In this document: positions 1 through 12,993 of the stretch, piece by piece
Layout: the number at the start of each line of letters is the position of its first letter
Numbering within the stretch: the first letter of the stretch is position 1
Assembly: GCA_014529385.2 (NCBI GenBank)
Contig: CM043952.1
Location: 151,553,057-151,617,056 of the forward strand
Direction of reading: 5' to 3'
Source: Adiantum capillus-veneris
Lineage: Eukaryota > Streptophyta > Polypodiopsida > Polypodiales > Pteridaceae
DNA: 64,000 bases
Notes under the pieces: model-generated
Databases searched by the model: none
The model's input: only the letters and a program-made list of their open reading frames with translations
What the model was told of the DNA's origin: nothing
Made by a program: the position numbers and the translations under genes

Positions 1-90
1 GACAACAATCACAACCAACTAACCAAGTAGCCAGCTGCACTCCAAAATCTCTCAAATTATGTACGGCAAAGACCCACCAAGCAAGATTAG

Positions 91-1291
91 TTCACTTTAT
101 TGTCTCATGGTGGCCCCTTCTCGCTCTCGGCTTGCTATAGGGCAGCGCCCTCTCTCACTCTCAGTTCTCCTTCTACAGCACCCTCTCGGCTTCTTTCTTC
201 ACCCGCACACAGGGCTCTCTGACACGCAAGGGTAGCCCCTCGCGCTCCCTTCTCTCTTCCTCACGCTCCCTCTCAGGTTCGCACCCTCTGACTCTCCCCT
301 CTCGCGACTCTCTCTGCATGGCGACCCTCTCGTTTCAGCAACCCCTTGCCTTCTCGCGGCCCCTCAGTCGTTGCGCTCGTCTTCCCATTGAGTACACACA
401 CCAGAGGGTCGCCCACTTGGGCTCCCTCCTCCTACTTTCACGCTCGAACCCCCTTCTCTAGGGTCTGCCTCCTCGCGAGCTCGCCTTCTAGCGGCGGTTC
501 TTACCTGCATGCGGACTGCAACAAAAAAACGTTTTTTTCTCTCTTTTTAAAACCATGTGAAGCTATAGTATTTTAAGACCATGCTCCCACAGCGCCCTCT
601 CCTCGGATCAGGTAGTGGCCCCACACAAGGCAATGACCCCTCCTCTTCGTGCCCACGTCGCTCCAAATCCTCAGAACGACATTCATGGGGTTTGTTTTAA
701 ATATTTTATTTCATCCCTTTACAAAAATTTCAACTAAGGCTTGTCAAAGACTTTTGTTCTCACATCTCTGTTGAGAAGAGAGGTTATAACGGAGTAGTGA
801 CAATCTCGCATGACCTCAAAAATCTAATCCTATGAGTTTCAAACTCAACAATCGTCTCTAGCTCAAAATCTCCTCTCTCTTTCTCTTAGTTTCCCCTCTA
901 CCGACCACTTCTCCGCTCCCTCACTTTCTTCCTGAGGATCCTATTCATACACATTCATATGAGAAGATAAGTTTTAACAACATAAAGACAATTCCAAAGC
1001 ACTTTAAAGATCTATTCTAGCAAGTCTTGAACTTAAGACATCTTGCCCAAGTGGAATTGAGACACCGAATCCACACGTCGAGAGTAATAATGTTACTTTA
1101 ATTTTCTCATCTTTGCAACCTTTGACTCCCATTACAAACATCCAGTGTTCATGGTTTCTAATCAACTACGATTGTGCAAACCCGCTATCCTATGGGCTTG
1201 ACTAGAAAGAAGCTAGAAGTAGCTTACAGAAATTGGTACTACGGCCATAGATTAGGCTAACGTCCACTACTAACGTGTTTTCAAATAGTAC
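91..1291. repeat. Long direct repeat, copy 1 (putative LTR)
   Basis: A ~1.2-kb segment matches 9606-10798 nearly throughout. It has a CT-rich first half (TTCACTTT, GGCCCCTTCTCGCTCTCGGC, TCGCCCACTTGGGCTCC) and a second half ending TGTTTTCAAATAGTAC. The copies differ by substitutions and small indels. The similarity starts near base 91; bases 1-90 do not match the corresponding stretch before copy 2. Two like-oriented copies 8.3 kb apart fit the LTRs of one element, but I could not identify a primer site or polypurine tract, and the outer end of this copy would lie at or before the window start. A segmental tandem duplication is the alternative. Confidence 0.7.
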
Positions 1292-3419
1292 TAATAAAAT
1301 CTATTTAAGCAGACTTAAAACTAACAGAAATAAGGTTAAAAACAGTCATAATGCAGTTAATTTGTATGCAAATGCATCTAAAATGCCCATGCAGATCCCA
1401 ATTAACCCCAATTTTGATACAAAAAATGAAAATATCTTGAGGTTTACATTTCTCCCCAACTGAAACGTGAAGTCGTCCTCGATGAACAAGAAATATCTTG
1501 GACACTGGAAATGAACTTCTTTAAACTGCTGCAACTCCCCATCTTGGCAACTACACTTTGACAAATAATTGGCTCCCCTCCTTAACTGTGAACGTCCTTG
1601 TGAGCATAATATCCTAAAACACAACACACCAAAACTAACCGTATTATGTCTATTCTCATTTAACACATTACAACATCATACTTTTTCTACATTTTAGTCA
1701 AGTAATAACATAGTCAATGATAAATTAATAAGCAGTAAACATAGTAGAATAAACCAAGTAGCACTAGTAAATCTATATACTCACACTAAAAACTTTTATA
1801 AAGATTTACCAATCAGAAACCCTAACCTCCCCAATAGGTAACTAAGCTAAAAATAATAAAAGGGATTAATTAATAAAATAACTACAAACTATCCTAATTC
1901 AGACAATAATTTATCACCATTAATAACAAGAACATGTCCCTTCCATGTTGACAGAGCTCTATAGAGGTAAAGCCTGTTAACCCCCATATTATATAAAGTA
2001 TACCAATATGACAATTACGTGGAAGTCATAGCCTGAATTTTCATTCCCTTTTTTTAAACATTTTCCTTTTTTTAAATGATATTTAATTTTTCAAGCATTC
2101 ATTCTTTTGCTTTTGCAAGTCACGTCGACATTGAAATTTATATTTTTTATTTTTCTAATCATACATTGCACACTCACTGCTGCGTCGAGCAAGAGTATCC
2201 TTTCACATTCACTTACCAACCCGTATAAAACTTAGATACGGCTCATGGCTCTGTCACCAAAGACAAAGTTGACTCCAGCCACCTACCAAGCTTATACGGT
2301 GATGGGTACACAACATATAACATATAAGTTTCCCTCCCCAAGCTCATCACAGGTTAAATATATAACTTACCAGCCATCATCTAGAGTTTAAAGGTCTCTC
2401 CCAACCACAAAGATATACGACACTTCAAAGTTCTTTTTTAAACCATTAAGGATATAAATGTACTATCCAACACTAGATTAGCTATAGTGACTATATTAAA
2501 AGTTAATAACCCTTATAGTTTGGTCAAAATTCTTGATTAATAATTATAGATAAAAACTGCTAATAAAACCATATAGATTACTAATCTAGCCAGTTTAATA
2601 AAACTATGCCACATACTTATTAATTCTCCACTACCTTACATGCATTAAAATGAAAAGATGTTAACAATTTGAAATAACAACTTGGAAATAAAACACCTAT
2701 TAAGTCTTTCTTGAAGCTGTTGTACTTTGAACTGCATCCCTAGATACAGCTTAATAGCTCTTTACTTCACACCAACTACTTCTTTCTTTCTTTTGATCAC
2801 ACACTCTAACTTTGCTTACTGCAAAAGGATTAGAACTACACTTCCACTAATGGAAGTAATATCCTACTCCCAATTTTTATGGGTTTTTGTTGTTTTTGTT
2901 TTTGTTTTTGTTTTTGTATTTTTAGTGTTTTGTTTTCAATGAAACATAAAATCAAGCATAAAAGAAAACATTTCTTTTTGGATTTTGTGATTGTTTATTT
3001 GTTTGGATTTTTTTGTGATTTGGTTTGTTTTATTTAAAAAAAAAACATGTGTATGCAAAGCTAGGCAAACCTAAAATCCCTCTGCATCATCCTCTAAGTC
3101 TCTCACTACATATTACGGAATAGTGCAAGTGTATTGGCTAAGCCAAAAGGTGATACATGCTATGGACTACAGATATCCACACATGGTCCAATTGCCTACT
3201 CTCAGTAAATGCTTCAGAATGCTACTTGTATTCAATGCCCTAGTTAGAGGCATCTATATAAGGTCCAGAAACCTACTTTTACCAAAAAGCTACAACTCCC
3301 TGTATGTATGTGAAACCCTATCCTCTTTCTTCTATTGTGCTATGGATTCCAAATATATATACATGCTACAGACACCTACTTTCCACTGGAAATTTGTAGT
3401 GTCCTAATGCGCACATTAT
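1292..3419. other. AT-rich stretch without a recognisable gene
   Basis: No ORF here shows family motifs, and short ORFs on both strands have no coding character. A GTTTTT microsatellite lies at about 2883-2917. The segment separates the first long direct repeat from the minus-strand gag relics, so it may be untranslated retroelement sequence; that is inference. Confidence 0.5.
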
Positions 3420-4172
3420 CTCCGGGATAATTTCTTCTTTTCACATGATCTAGCAATATGGCATGCTATACCACAATGCTTGCACTTGGGATGATATTTG
3501 GGCTTGAGAACTTTCAACTCACTCGCTTTCTTAGTTAGCTCTTTTCTAGCTTCCAAGGAACCTGAAGTATGCATAGCCACTAGATTGGGCTCTTCAATTT
3601 GATTGACACATGCAATGATTACTACTATCCATCTCTCTTCATGAAATTAGGATCTCATCTCCCTTATGGCCACTTGTGTTTTCAACGCCTAATGCAGCTT
3701 GTTTACACTCATCAAGGTCTTCTCTCATTGCTTTAACATCATTTCTTAAAGATGTTATTTGTTCAACATGAGATTTACATTCGAGGTTAATCATCTGAGA
3801 CATCTCTCCTAATTCCTCTTTTAATGTTACAACATCATTGCTATAACAATCATCAATTAACTTCACTAAGTCTTTATTATGTTTAGCTTCCAAAATAGCA
3901 TGCCCTTTTTCTCTTTCTAGTTGGGTCATTTTTTGTAGCACTTGAGCCATAGCTTCGTCTGCTAACTCAAGTTCTTTTAGTAATTGTTCCCAAATAGCCT
4001 TTACTTCTACGAGTGTATCGGATTCTCCTCTAAGCTTATCCATATCATCTAAGTCATCCTCCACGATTATATTAAAAAAATTTGTCAAACACTCATCTGA
4101 GGTGGATAGGCATTGTGCAATATCCTTATCAAAATCAAGACCCAAAGAGTAATGAACTTTGTATTCACCCAT
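3420..4172 (-). pseudogene. Gag-like coiled-coil protein with CCHC zinc knuckle (relic)
   Basis: The main open frame (3639-4172, 177 aa) is charged and heptad-like, rich in Leu, Glu, Lys and Met, with stretches such as LREDL and LEREKGHAILEAKHNKDLVK that suggest a coiled coil. Downstream on the minus strand, around 3425-3500, another frame encodes a full CCHC knuckle: CKHC, four residues, H, four residues, C. A stop or frameshift separates the two. A coiled coil plus C-terminal knuckle is a Gag-type arrangement that binds element RNA. No protease or RT follows, and the clade is not recognised. It could belong to the same element as the gag-protease relic at 4569-6835 or be an older fragment. 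Confidence 0.5.
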
Positions 4173-4568
4173 TCCTAGGTGACAAGCCTAATTACCAACA
4201 CCCTTTGATGTGGAGATTGTCCCAGTGGAATCATCTTCTATCCGCATATGGTAACCATTGTGCAAAAATTGAGAATATTCATCCGTATTTAAAGAGAATC
4301 ATTGTTTAACTGATTCTTTGTCCTCTGATTTATCACCACTATAATCTGTGTTATCTTCCATTTTTGACACGGTCGGCTTTTTATATTCCCACAAAAACTC
4401 CTTAGAGACAACTCGCAGTTCTAATCTATCATCGCGAGGACCAATATGATCACTCCTTTATGCCAACTTTGCACACACCTGGCTTGTACAAGCCAAGGTC
4501 TTCCTAACAATATTGGAAAAGATGTCCCATACGAATGTGGTCGAGCTATCAAGTAACTAAAGTAAAAC

Positions 4569-6835
4569 TCAAGTCCTGCCACTGTAGTCTTGACCCCTTG
4601 TAAAATCCCTTTCCACTTGTTTCAATCCCAACTCTCCCATAGTCTGCTCAGTCATTAAGCTCACTACTGCTCCACCATCTAATTGCACTCCCGTCACGCT
4701 ATGGCTTCCTATTTCCGAAGAAATAGTAGGTGCTTCTAAATTCATAAACATATCTACTACTTGAACTCCTTTCTCCTTAACTGGCTCCATTATTTTAGAG
4801 CATATTCTCTTCCCTCTCCTATGTACAAGCTTTATGATATAGTAAAGAGGAGATATCTTTACCAAGGTGGTCAAGTCCAATGATATTTTTCAATCCTTCA
4901 TAGATTCTCATAAATTAAAAATCTTTGGTGTGCTTTTCCTTTGAACTAGAGAGGTATGTAACCTTTCTAGAAAATGTGCTATACCTTTTGTAATCTCTTT
5001 CTTTTCTTGTAGCTTAAAATCAATCAGTGATTCATCAGCAAAATAGTCCTCAAATACTTCTTCAGGAGATTCTACAAATTTCTTTATGAAAGAGTTATCA
5101 TTCTTCTTACTCGCATTTGGGATAGTAATCCCTTTATCATGGTCCATCTTTTGAGATTGAGTAACCACCCCGACCATCACTGGTTCTTTAGCAAAAGTTA
5201 CTTTCCTTGCTTTTTGTTTACTAGGGAATCCATCCTGCAATTGTTCAACCTCTACTAAATTGGCAGAAGTACTAGGACCCTCATCGATCTTTTGTTTCCC
5301 TTTGTCATTTTCCATTGAAGTTACCCGTTTTGGGCGTGAATCTTCATAATGACCCTCCTCGCTACAGATTTGACATAACGGTATGTAGTCTTTATTTTTC
5401 AAGGATTTGGACCATAAGGAGCTATATGCCCTTCCTGTTGACAGTTATAGCATACAACATGGCTAGATGGCCCCATATTTGGATTAGCGTATCGAAAATT
5501 ATTCCGTCAAAACGGAGGTGTATATGGAGAATTTCTCCTCATTTGTCCTTGCAACCTTGGCGTAGGTGGTATACCCTGTGTGGGTAACCCTTGCCTTTGT
5601 TGTTGTAACTGATGCTGGTATGTTTTAGGCAATACCCTTTGCATAAAAGGTTGTGGTGGTGGACCTATCTCATAGGTTGTATTGCTTCTATCCATAAAGT
5701 TATAATTAGTTTGCATAGCCCTCGCTTGACGGTATTCATGTGCTTGCTTTACAAAGAAATTTTTTTCCACGTGGTTATTTTTTAGACAATAGGTACAAAA
5801 TAGGTACACACTTGGTCTGGCACAACTACCCTTGATGCAGTTGGACAATCAGTTGCCAAATGGCCATAATCGTTACACTTCCGACACCACACATTGGATC
5901 TCATTGGAGGTGCACTCATAGATGGACCTGCTGCTTTGTTGAGCCACAACATAAACTTCTTTTGTTTGAGGTCTTAAAGAACTCAATATTTCCTTTTTTA
6001 CTTTTCCAATTGTGACTGTCATCAATTGGACTACCCTCTCTTCTATAAGAGCTGGTGGTGGTGGTGTACCAGTCTGTAGCATGTAAGCTGGAGCTGTCAT
6101 GTAGTATGGATTTGGGGAATTATAAGGGGTTTGATTTGTATTCACCACCACTTATGGTGGTGTAAATCCATAACCAAGAACATGCTCCTGAGTTTGTGGA
6201 ACTGGTATAGTGGGAGAAGTAACCAAACTAGGTCCTCTAAACAACTCCCTTCTTCTCTGTTGGCTTAGTTGCACCTCTTCCCAATTTTTGGCTTCTTGTT
6301 TAACAGTTGCTAAGTCTGTTGGTCTTCTTAAACTCACATATTGTTAAGCGTTAGGATCTCACAACCATCTACAAGCCTACGGTTTTTTATATCCTTGTTG
6401 GGTGTTGTATTTCCCATTTTTCGCACTATAATCTCCATCCTTTGGATGTAATGATCAATACTTTCGTTGATTCCCTGCTGAAGATAGTCTAACTGTTGAG
6501 CGCGTCTATCTTGGAATCCCTTACGGTGAAACTTCACTAAAAATGTTGTTGTAAGCTCATGGTAAGTAGCCCTATTCGCGTGCTGGTATATTTCCATACC
6601 AACTAGCAGCCTCATCCTTGAAGGTAGCTGGAAAAATATGTAGTTTTTTATCATTGTCCACAATTTTGTTTGCTACACATGTTACTTCAAATTTTTGAAG
6701 CTAAGCATCAGGATCTTCATCGCAGAGTCCTGCAAACTGTGTAAAGTCTGTCAATCATATCGTAGCCTGTGCTACTGGCACTACCATTTGATCTAACAGA
6801 TTTTCAAAGTTTGGATCTTCCCAAAAATTTAGTAC
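4569..6835 (-). pseudogene. Gag-protease relic with several zinc knuckles
   Basis: Reading leftwards, the minus strand first shows a capsid-like domain (about 6830-6334) with FAGLCDEDPDA, FPATFKDEAASWYGN and a QQGINESIDHYIQRME helix, the pattern of Ty3/gypsy capsid domains. Then come Pro/Gln-rich linkers. Four CCHC-type knuckles follow: one complete (CRKC..GH....C near 5835-5885) and three with a damaged last Cys (near 5775, 5430 and 5360). Last is a retropepsin-like start with LDGGAVVSLM in the 4569-4880 frame. Frames change several times and stops intervene, so it is dead. No RT or integrase is visible within reach. Gag packages element RNA into cytoplasmic particles and the protease would process it. 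The exact clade is not identified. Confidence 0.75.
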
Positions 6836-9340
6836 TCGTGGTCTATGTAGAGTGAATAAATGTCTTAACCCAAAGTCGCAACACTGGTAAACGGTTGGTC
6901 AACTATTTCTCTTACTGACGTGGGTTGGCCCACTAGCCTACCTTCTCTTAATCCCTCAATAAGAACTCCAGGTACATGTTCTAAAAGCAGCATGTTCTAA
7001 AAGCAACATGTTCGAGTTGACTGGCAAGATCTGGAGCAATTATCTCTTCCCACCTCTTTCTACGTGCTTCTCTAGCCCTATTTTGGTCTTCTCTTCTATT
7101 AGAGTCCACTCCGCTCATATGACATACACACTGTGTAGCCTTTGTCGAATCTACTTCTTCAATGAAGCATATACCACTACTAGGGTTTCACGCTTAATCT
7201 TAATATTATCCTCTCCAATCTCTCTGAGCGGCTGAAGTAACTGGTTTACTAAGGGTCATAAAAGGGGTTTTATTCTGCTCCTATATGCCACTTTACCAAT
7301 AATCTACCTTAAGTCTGTTCTCTTTACTGTAATCGTTGAACGAGTGTTTCCAATCACACAGTGTGGATGTGGAACACGACAATAGATCAACAACAAGGTT
7401 TTCTTCTACTCTCTGTTTATAGTTGACTTAGTGACCCTATAGAGTTAGTCGACACAATGTTTCAAGGTTCAAAATCCCAATTTTTATATTCTTGGAGCCA
7501 CTCGACATTAGACTGTAGTTCTCCAAGCATGCTTTATAGCTTACTTGCTTCTACACAAGCCACTCAACTACATATTTCTCTTCTCGCTCTAGGATGTCTC
7601 TATGCTCTTTAATCATGTAAGGGTCCAACTCCCTAGGAACCCCGCTCCCTAATGATAGGTATTTCCATAAATCGCTAAATGCTAGCAGTCTTTTCCTTGG
7701 GATTGAATATCTTTCACGATGATAACCCCCTCCAGAATCAAATGCTATCATCTTATCATAGATCACATCCACTAATTTCCAGTGGGCGATCAATTGAATT
7801 GCTGCGTATGTATATAAATGCGTTAAAGACTTTGGCACAGGATCACTAGGTGTATTGATAATTATTTCAGAGGTCTCTAACTATTGAGCGTCTATGTAAA
7901 GAGCCCTTTCTGGTTTAGTGTACTCGTTTACGCACTCTCCTTCATCCCTAACGTACTACAGAGCTAGCCTATGCACAGTCCTTTATAAGTGTATTCAACT
8001 GCGGTCGTGGCTCTCAAAAGCTTATCTAAAATCCTCCACTTAACGAGATCAGGCAAATTGGTGACCCATTCTAACGACATACGGTCCTTGACCTAAACTA
8101 AACGGCTCTATATTTCACTCTAGGCCTCTAAGTCAAACCAGGGTATGTTTGGCATGCAAAGTCTATGTACCCGGGTGCCCCGTAGCTTTAATAGCCAGCC
8201 GCAGCGGACGCATCAAAAGAACGCTTCCTTCCAAGTCATTGTAACTATGTTCAATTAATCCAACGGCCCCCTTAACTAGCCTAAAGGTGTACTAATGTGC
8301 TACTTACTTGCTACTCCTAAGCCCATTTTAGCAAATGTATAAATATACGTTCGTAATTTACTTACTCTCCTATGTTTCATAGTCCAACTAGGCCAACATT
8401 GAAGCTAAGAACTCACTTACACGTTTTTCACCTCCTATGCATGGTTGCATGGTTCTAATCTAACCACAGCTCCCATTTATATCATGATTTTGTTTTGACA
8501 CTTAGTTTTAAATTTTAAAATAGTGACTGCATGATTAAACATAGCTCAAAACTCAGAATTCTTTTTGTATCCAATAGATCGCTAATATGTTTTACAACAT
8601 TTTCTTTTGATTTCACAACAAAATAATCAATTTTGATCATTTCCTCATTCAGAGACAGAAGAATTTGAACTGAAATTGTAATAACTTTTATTAAATCGCT
8701 TCTAATTCCTCTCTCAAATGCAATTAGTAATGACAATGCACTAATACAAAAAATCTCATTTTCAGTCATGCAAACATTTCTTTTATTTGGATGCAAACTG
8801 CTTGGAATTCATTGTCTTTCTTTTTGCGTTTTATTATATATATATTTTTTGTAACTTTATGATAGATACACAACTTCAAATTTGGTTTGAAATTTTCTTT
8901 AAAATGCAGGTATTCATGTTTTGATGTTTTGAATTTCAAAATATTGAAAAATTAAACACAATGCGTACTTGGCTAACCGTTAACCGCGCTCTTGATTATG
9001 TTCTTTCGACGCCGACAACAGAGCTCGTGCAGTCCACAGCTTCTTACGCTCTCCCCTCATCTCCAACTTGATAAGCCGAATCGATATCTCTCTCTCTTCC
9101 TCTCATACAATCACACAGGATGAGGCAAAGACACTCACAAAAGGTTCTTTCTCTCTCTTGCTAATGCTAACAAATACTCTCTCTCTACTTGACTCTCGCA
9201 CTACAGTTCATCAACTCCAAGCCACCTCTCTCACTCTCTCTCTCTCTCTCTCTTTCCCTCCCGTTGTCAATATTCTCTATCTCTCTCTCAGGTTTCTACA
9301 CAGAGGTAGACATACACACTCTCTCTATTTAAAACTACAA

Positions 9341-9343
<3 letters not shown>
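6836..9343. other. Degenerate retroelement flank with one short ORF
   Basis: Most of this stretch has no recognised coding content. One minus-strand frame at 7551-7838 (95 aa, containing GGYHRERYSIPRKRLLAF and WKYLSLGSGVPREL) has a protein-like composition without recognised motifs. It sits upstream of the minus-strand gag relic in transcription order, where an extra N-terminal ORF could lie. The rest is AT-rich, becoming CT-rich after 9060. Confidence 0.4.
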
Positions 9344-9436
<93 letters not shown>

Positions 9437-9452
9437 TTATTTATTTATATAT
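9344..9452. repeat. Compound microsatellite (CT)n(AT)n(TTTA)n
   Basis: An uninterrupted CT run (about 9344-9386) passes directly into an AT run (to about 9431) and then TTTA repeats. It lies just upstream of direct-repeat copy 2. Long ORFs read through it are artefacts of repeat translation (Ser-Leu and Tyr-Ile runs). Confidence 0.95.
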
Positions 9453-9605
9453 AATCTCCTGCATTGTGCTCTCTCTTTTTCTAACTCTAATCGACAGAGA
9501 ATTCATTCTCTCTCTGTACCTGGCCCTCTCTCTCTACTCTGGCGCTCTCCCCATGCATACTCTCCGCCACTCACGCTCTCTGCAGCCTCGTGCTCGTCTC
9601 CCTCT

Positions 9606-10798
9606 TTCACTTTCTTGTCTCACGACGGCCCCTTCTCGCTCTCGGCTTGCTACAAGGCAGTGCCCTCTCTCGCTCTCAAATCTCCTTCTACAGTGCCCTC
9701 TCGGCTTCTTTCTTCACCTGCACACAGGGCGATACAAGATCTCTCTCTACACACACATATAGACACGCAAGGGTAGCCCATCGTGATCCCTTCTCTCTTC
9801 CTCACGCTCCCTCTGATCAGGCTCGCGCCCACTGGCTCTCCCCTCTCGCGACTCCCTCTCGCGACCCTCTCGTTTCAGCAACCCCTTGCCTTCTCGCGAC
9901 CCGTCAGCCATTGCGCTCGTCTCCCCAATGAGTACACACACACACAGAGGGTCGCCCACTTGGGCTCCCTCCTCCTACTCTCACGCTTCCACCCCCTTCT
10001 CTGGGGTCTGCCTCCCTTCTGGCGGCTCCCTTCTTGCGGGGGTTCTTACTTGCAAAAAAACATTTTTTTCAAAAAAAAAAACCATGTGAAGCTATAGTAT
10101 TTTAAGACCATGCTCCCACAGGGCCCTCTCCTCGGATCAAGGTAGTGGCCCCCCACACAAGGCGATGTCGCTCCGAATCCTCAGAACGACCTTCATGGGG
10201 TTTTTTTTAATAATTTATTTCATCCCTTTACGAAAAACTCAACTAAGGCTTGTCAAAGACTTTTGTTCTCACATCTCTTTTGAGAAGAGAGGTTATAACG
10301 TAGTGGTGACAATCTTGCATGACCTCAAAGATCTAATCCGATGAGTTTCAAACTCGACAATTGTCTCGAGCTCAAAATCTCCTCTCTCTTTTTCTTAGTT
10401 TCCCCTCTACTGACCACTTCTCCGCTCCCTCATTTTCTTCCTGAGAATCCTATTCATACACATTTATATGAGAAGATAAGTTTTAACAGCATAAAGACAA
10501 TTCCAAAGGACTTTAAAGATATTCTAACAAGTCTTGAACTTAAGACATCTTGCCCAAGTGGAATTGAGACACCGAATCCACACGTTTGGGAGTAATAAAG
10601 TCAGTTTAATTTCCTCTTCTCTGCAACCTTTGACTCCCATTACAAACACCAATGATCATGGTTTCTAATCAACTACGATTGTGCAAACCCACTATCCTAT
10701 GGGCTTGACTAGAAAGAAGCTAGAAGTAGCTTACAAAAATTGGTACTACGGCCATAGGTTAGGCTAACGTCCACTATGAATGTGTTTTCAAATAGTAC
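9606..10798. repeat. Long direct repeat, copy 2 (putative LTR)
   Basis: This is the second copy of the 91-1291 repeat in the same orientation. Both copies end at the same point (TTTTCAAATAGTAC). Directly after this copy, frames of a gypsy pol gene begin (CSKDGIATNLKKV), so the repeat end is a real insertion boundary inside pol. Where the left end of this copy lies is unclear; similarity begins at 9606, but a CT-rich leader extends back to about 9000. Confidence 0.75.
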
Positions 10799-11575
10799 AT
10801 TGTTCCAAGGATGGGATTGCTACTAATTTGAAGAAAGTGGTAGAGTGATTGTTGAAATGCCTTGATTGACTAATGTCCAGAAAATTCAAGCATTTATGGG
10901 GTATTGTGGTTATTTTCAAAGATTTATCTACACGTACGTTGTAACTTCTAGCCCATGTATGGCCTTATCACTCAATTTGTATGCTAGCTGAAGAGTGCAA
11001 AGAGTCATTTAAAAAGCTCAAGCAAGAGTTTTCTTCAACAGCTATCTTGAAGACTCAATGTTGAAATAAAATTTTTCATGGCATTTTGATGGTTCAAATT
11101 TTTCTATTGGTAGTATATTGGCACAACCAAGAGAGGGAATCGTGGACTTTCCCATCTCAGATGCTCATAGGCAATTGAATGCAGGTAAAAAGAATTACAC
11201 CATGATAGAAAGAGAAGGACCTGGAATGGTTTATGTAATCAAAATGTTCAAGTATTACTTATCGGTAAATACGTTTGTCTTGTTTATAGGTCACCAAGGC
11301 CTACTTTATCTCATAAATAAACCATGTAATTTGTAAGATGGTTCATCATCTATCTAGAGTTTGACTCCATGGTGGTTGTAAAGAAGGGCACCACACGTTA
11401 AAGACGACCACTTTTGGGGAAACCTCCCAATAAAGTTGATGATGATTTGCTAGATGCATATCTGTTCTAATACCTAGATGGCTGGCATTTGCTAGCGAGG
11501 GTTACTATTCTAAGCGAGGTGATGTTCTTTGAAGCTCCTATGTCGTTTGCTTGATTGAAGGTTGTAGACATTTTT
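10799..11575 (+). pseudogene. Ty3/gypsy pol fragment (RT end and RNase H)
   Basis: Across shifting frames the plus strand reads the RT/RNase H junction: the connection segment (IATNLKKV, then KIQAF/YFQRFI-like sequence), then RNase H with FDGSNFSIGSILAQP, RQLNAGKKNYT and TFVLFIGHQGLLYLINKPC. A tail resembling EFDSMVVVKKGTTHVKADHLS runs on to about 11560. RNase H degrades the RNA strand during reverse transcription. The longest intact frame is 11118-11336 (72 aa). The upstream part of pol is missing because direct-repeat copy 2 abuts it at 10798. Frameshifts and stops make it nonfunctional. Confidence 0.85.
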
Positions 11576-12993
11576 TGAAGGCTTACTTATCTGTTTGATT
11601 CTTCTTTGGAATCCAATTTATCCTTGTCGTTGGTTGTCAATTTGGCATTGTTCCTTAGAGTGGGTTTTCTATTATTGTATTGTAATTGTAGGAGGAACTG
11701 AAAGAATCCAAGTGGCGATGCAGTAACAGTAGGTCTACTAGTTTCCTTTGGACCCACTTCTTTGTGATTACTGGTTGTTTCATTGATGATGCTTGTTTGG
11801 GAACTCATACTTGTCCATGCTTCGTTTGTGTTTGAAGCGACTTCTTTGGCATCCACCTTGTCTTTGTGTGAGTCTTCAGTGGTCTTTGCTTCATCTCTTG
11901 TACACTTGGTTGGCAACAAGATTCAGACTTTGGAAGTTGATACTTTAACCATGCATTTCGAAATCCAAATGAACACTTGACCTCTTTGTGCTTGAGTCAA
12001 CTTCTTTGGAACCCAAATCTAAATTGTGAAAGCGACTTTGTGACTTTTGTAGATGTGCTTGCAAGCTTTGATTGTTTTCCTTTTTGTGTTGGATCTTGTG
12101 ATTTTTCATCATAGATCTTCATCTTCTTGATCCATACCTAGTTTTGGCCAATCTGGCTCTTTGGTATCGAGGTTTGTCAAACTTTCTGGTTCTGACTTGT
12201 TTTCCTTTGCTTTAGGCCTTCTTTAGTCTGTTAATGATAGTGACGACCTGAGTTTTTGGTAAGGAATGTCAAAAGAATCATCACTATCATTACTATCCTC
12301 AGCAAGGTTGCATTATAGCACTTTTCCTTTGTGGTTTGGCTGGTTATGAAAAGTCATTGTCTGTTTGCTCTTGGATTGTTGTTTCTTGGATGACTTTTGT
12401 ATCCACTTGATTAGAGCATTGGTAGCTTGTTGACATGGCTATGTTCTTCTTGGTTGAATTTTTTCTTCATGTATAGGAGCCGCATATGAGGATTCTTGTT
12501 GTAATTGCATTTCCATCGAGGATTTTGGAATCCACTTCTAATGTACTTTATTCTTATAGCGATGACATTGTTTCCTTGGTCTTTGATCTCAACAATCATA
12601 AAACTGTGCATTTGTTAAAGTGTTGTTCACGTCACCTGCTGGGTTGTCTGGTTTTCCATTGTCGACATCTTCTTGAAGCTCCAAGTGTTCTAGAGAGTCG
12701 TAGAACTCGTCTTCGTCTTTGTCTTTGTTTTCCTGGAACACACTCACTACAAAGTAAGGAACAACATCATAGCCATTTTCATCACAAAACTTTGTTGTTG
12801 GATCGTCTTGAATAGCGCACACATCGAGAGTAGCCAAGATGTGTTCTAGTTCAAGTGTCTCTACTTCTTCCTCAAGAAAGGGTTTTGGGATGTAATCTAT
12901 ATCTTAAATTTCCCTTTCTAGGATACCTTCCTCTCGCTTTAAAGTTCCGCATTGTGAAGCTCCACACATGCACAGTTATTTAGTCTTACCCAA
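11576..12993 (-). other. Low-complexity retroelement-derived region
   Basis: Minus-strand frames at 11587-11919 (Ser/Thr/Lys/Glu-rich, 110 aa) and 12589-12837 (acidic, 82 aa, with ENKDKDEDEFYDSLEHLEL) lie downstream of the protease relic at 12994-13335. Their composition resembles the hydrophilic linkers of the gag-protease units elsewhere in this window. No catalytic motif of RT, RNase H or integrase was seen, so if this is the rest of the element it is not a polymerase gene. Confidence 0.45.

Noticed and set aside
9068-10097. Overlapping ORFs of 98-128 codons in the CT-rich region (both strands)
   Set aside because: They are translations of CT/AT microsatellite and CT-rich repeat; composition is Ser/Leu/Arg/Pro low complexity and frames differ between the two direct-repeat copies.
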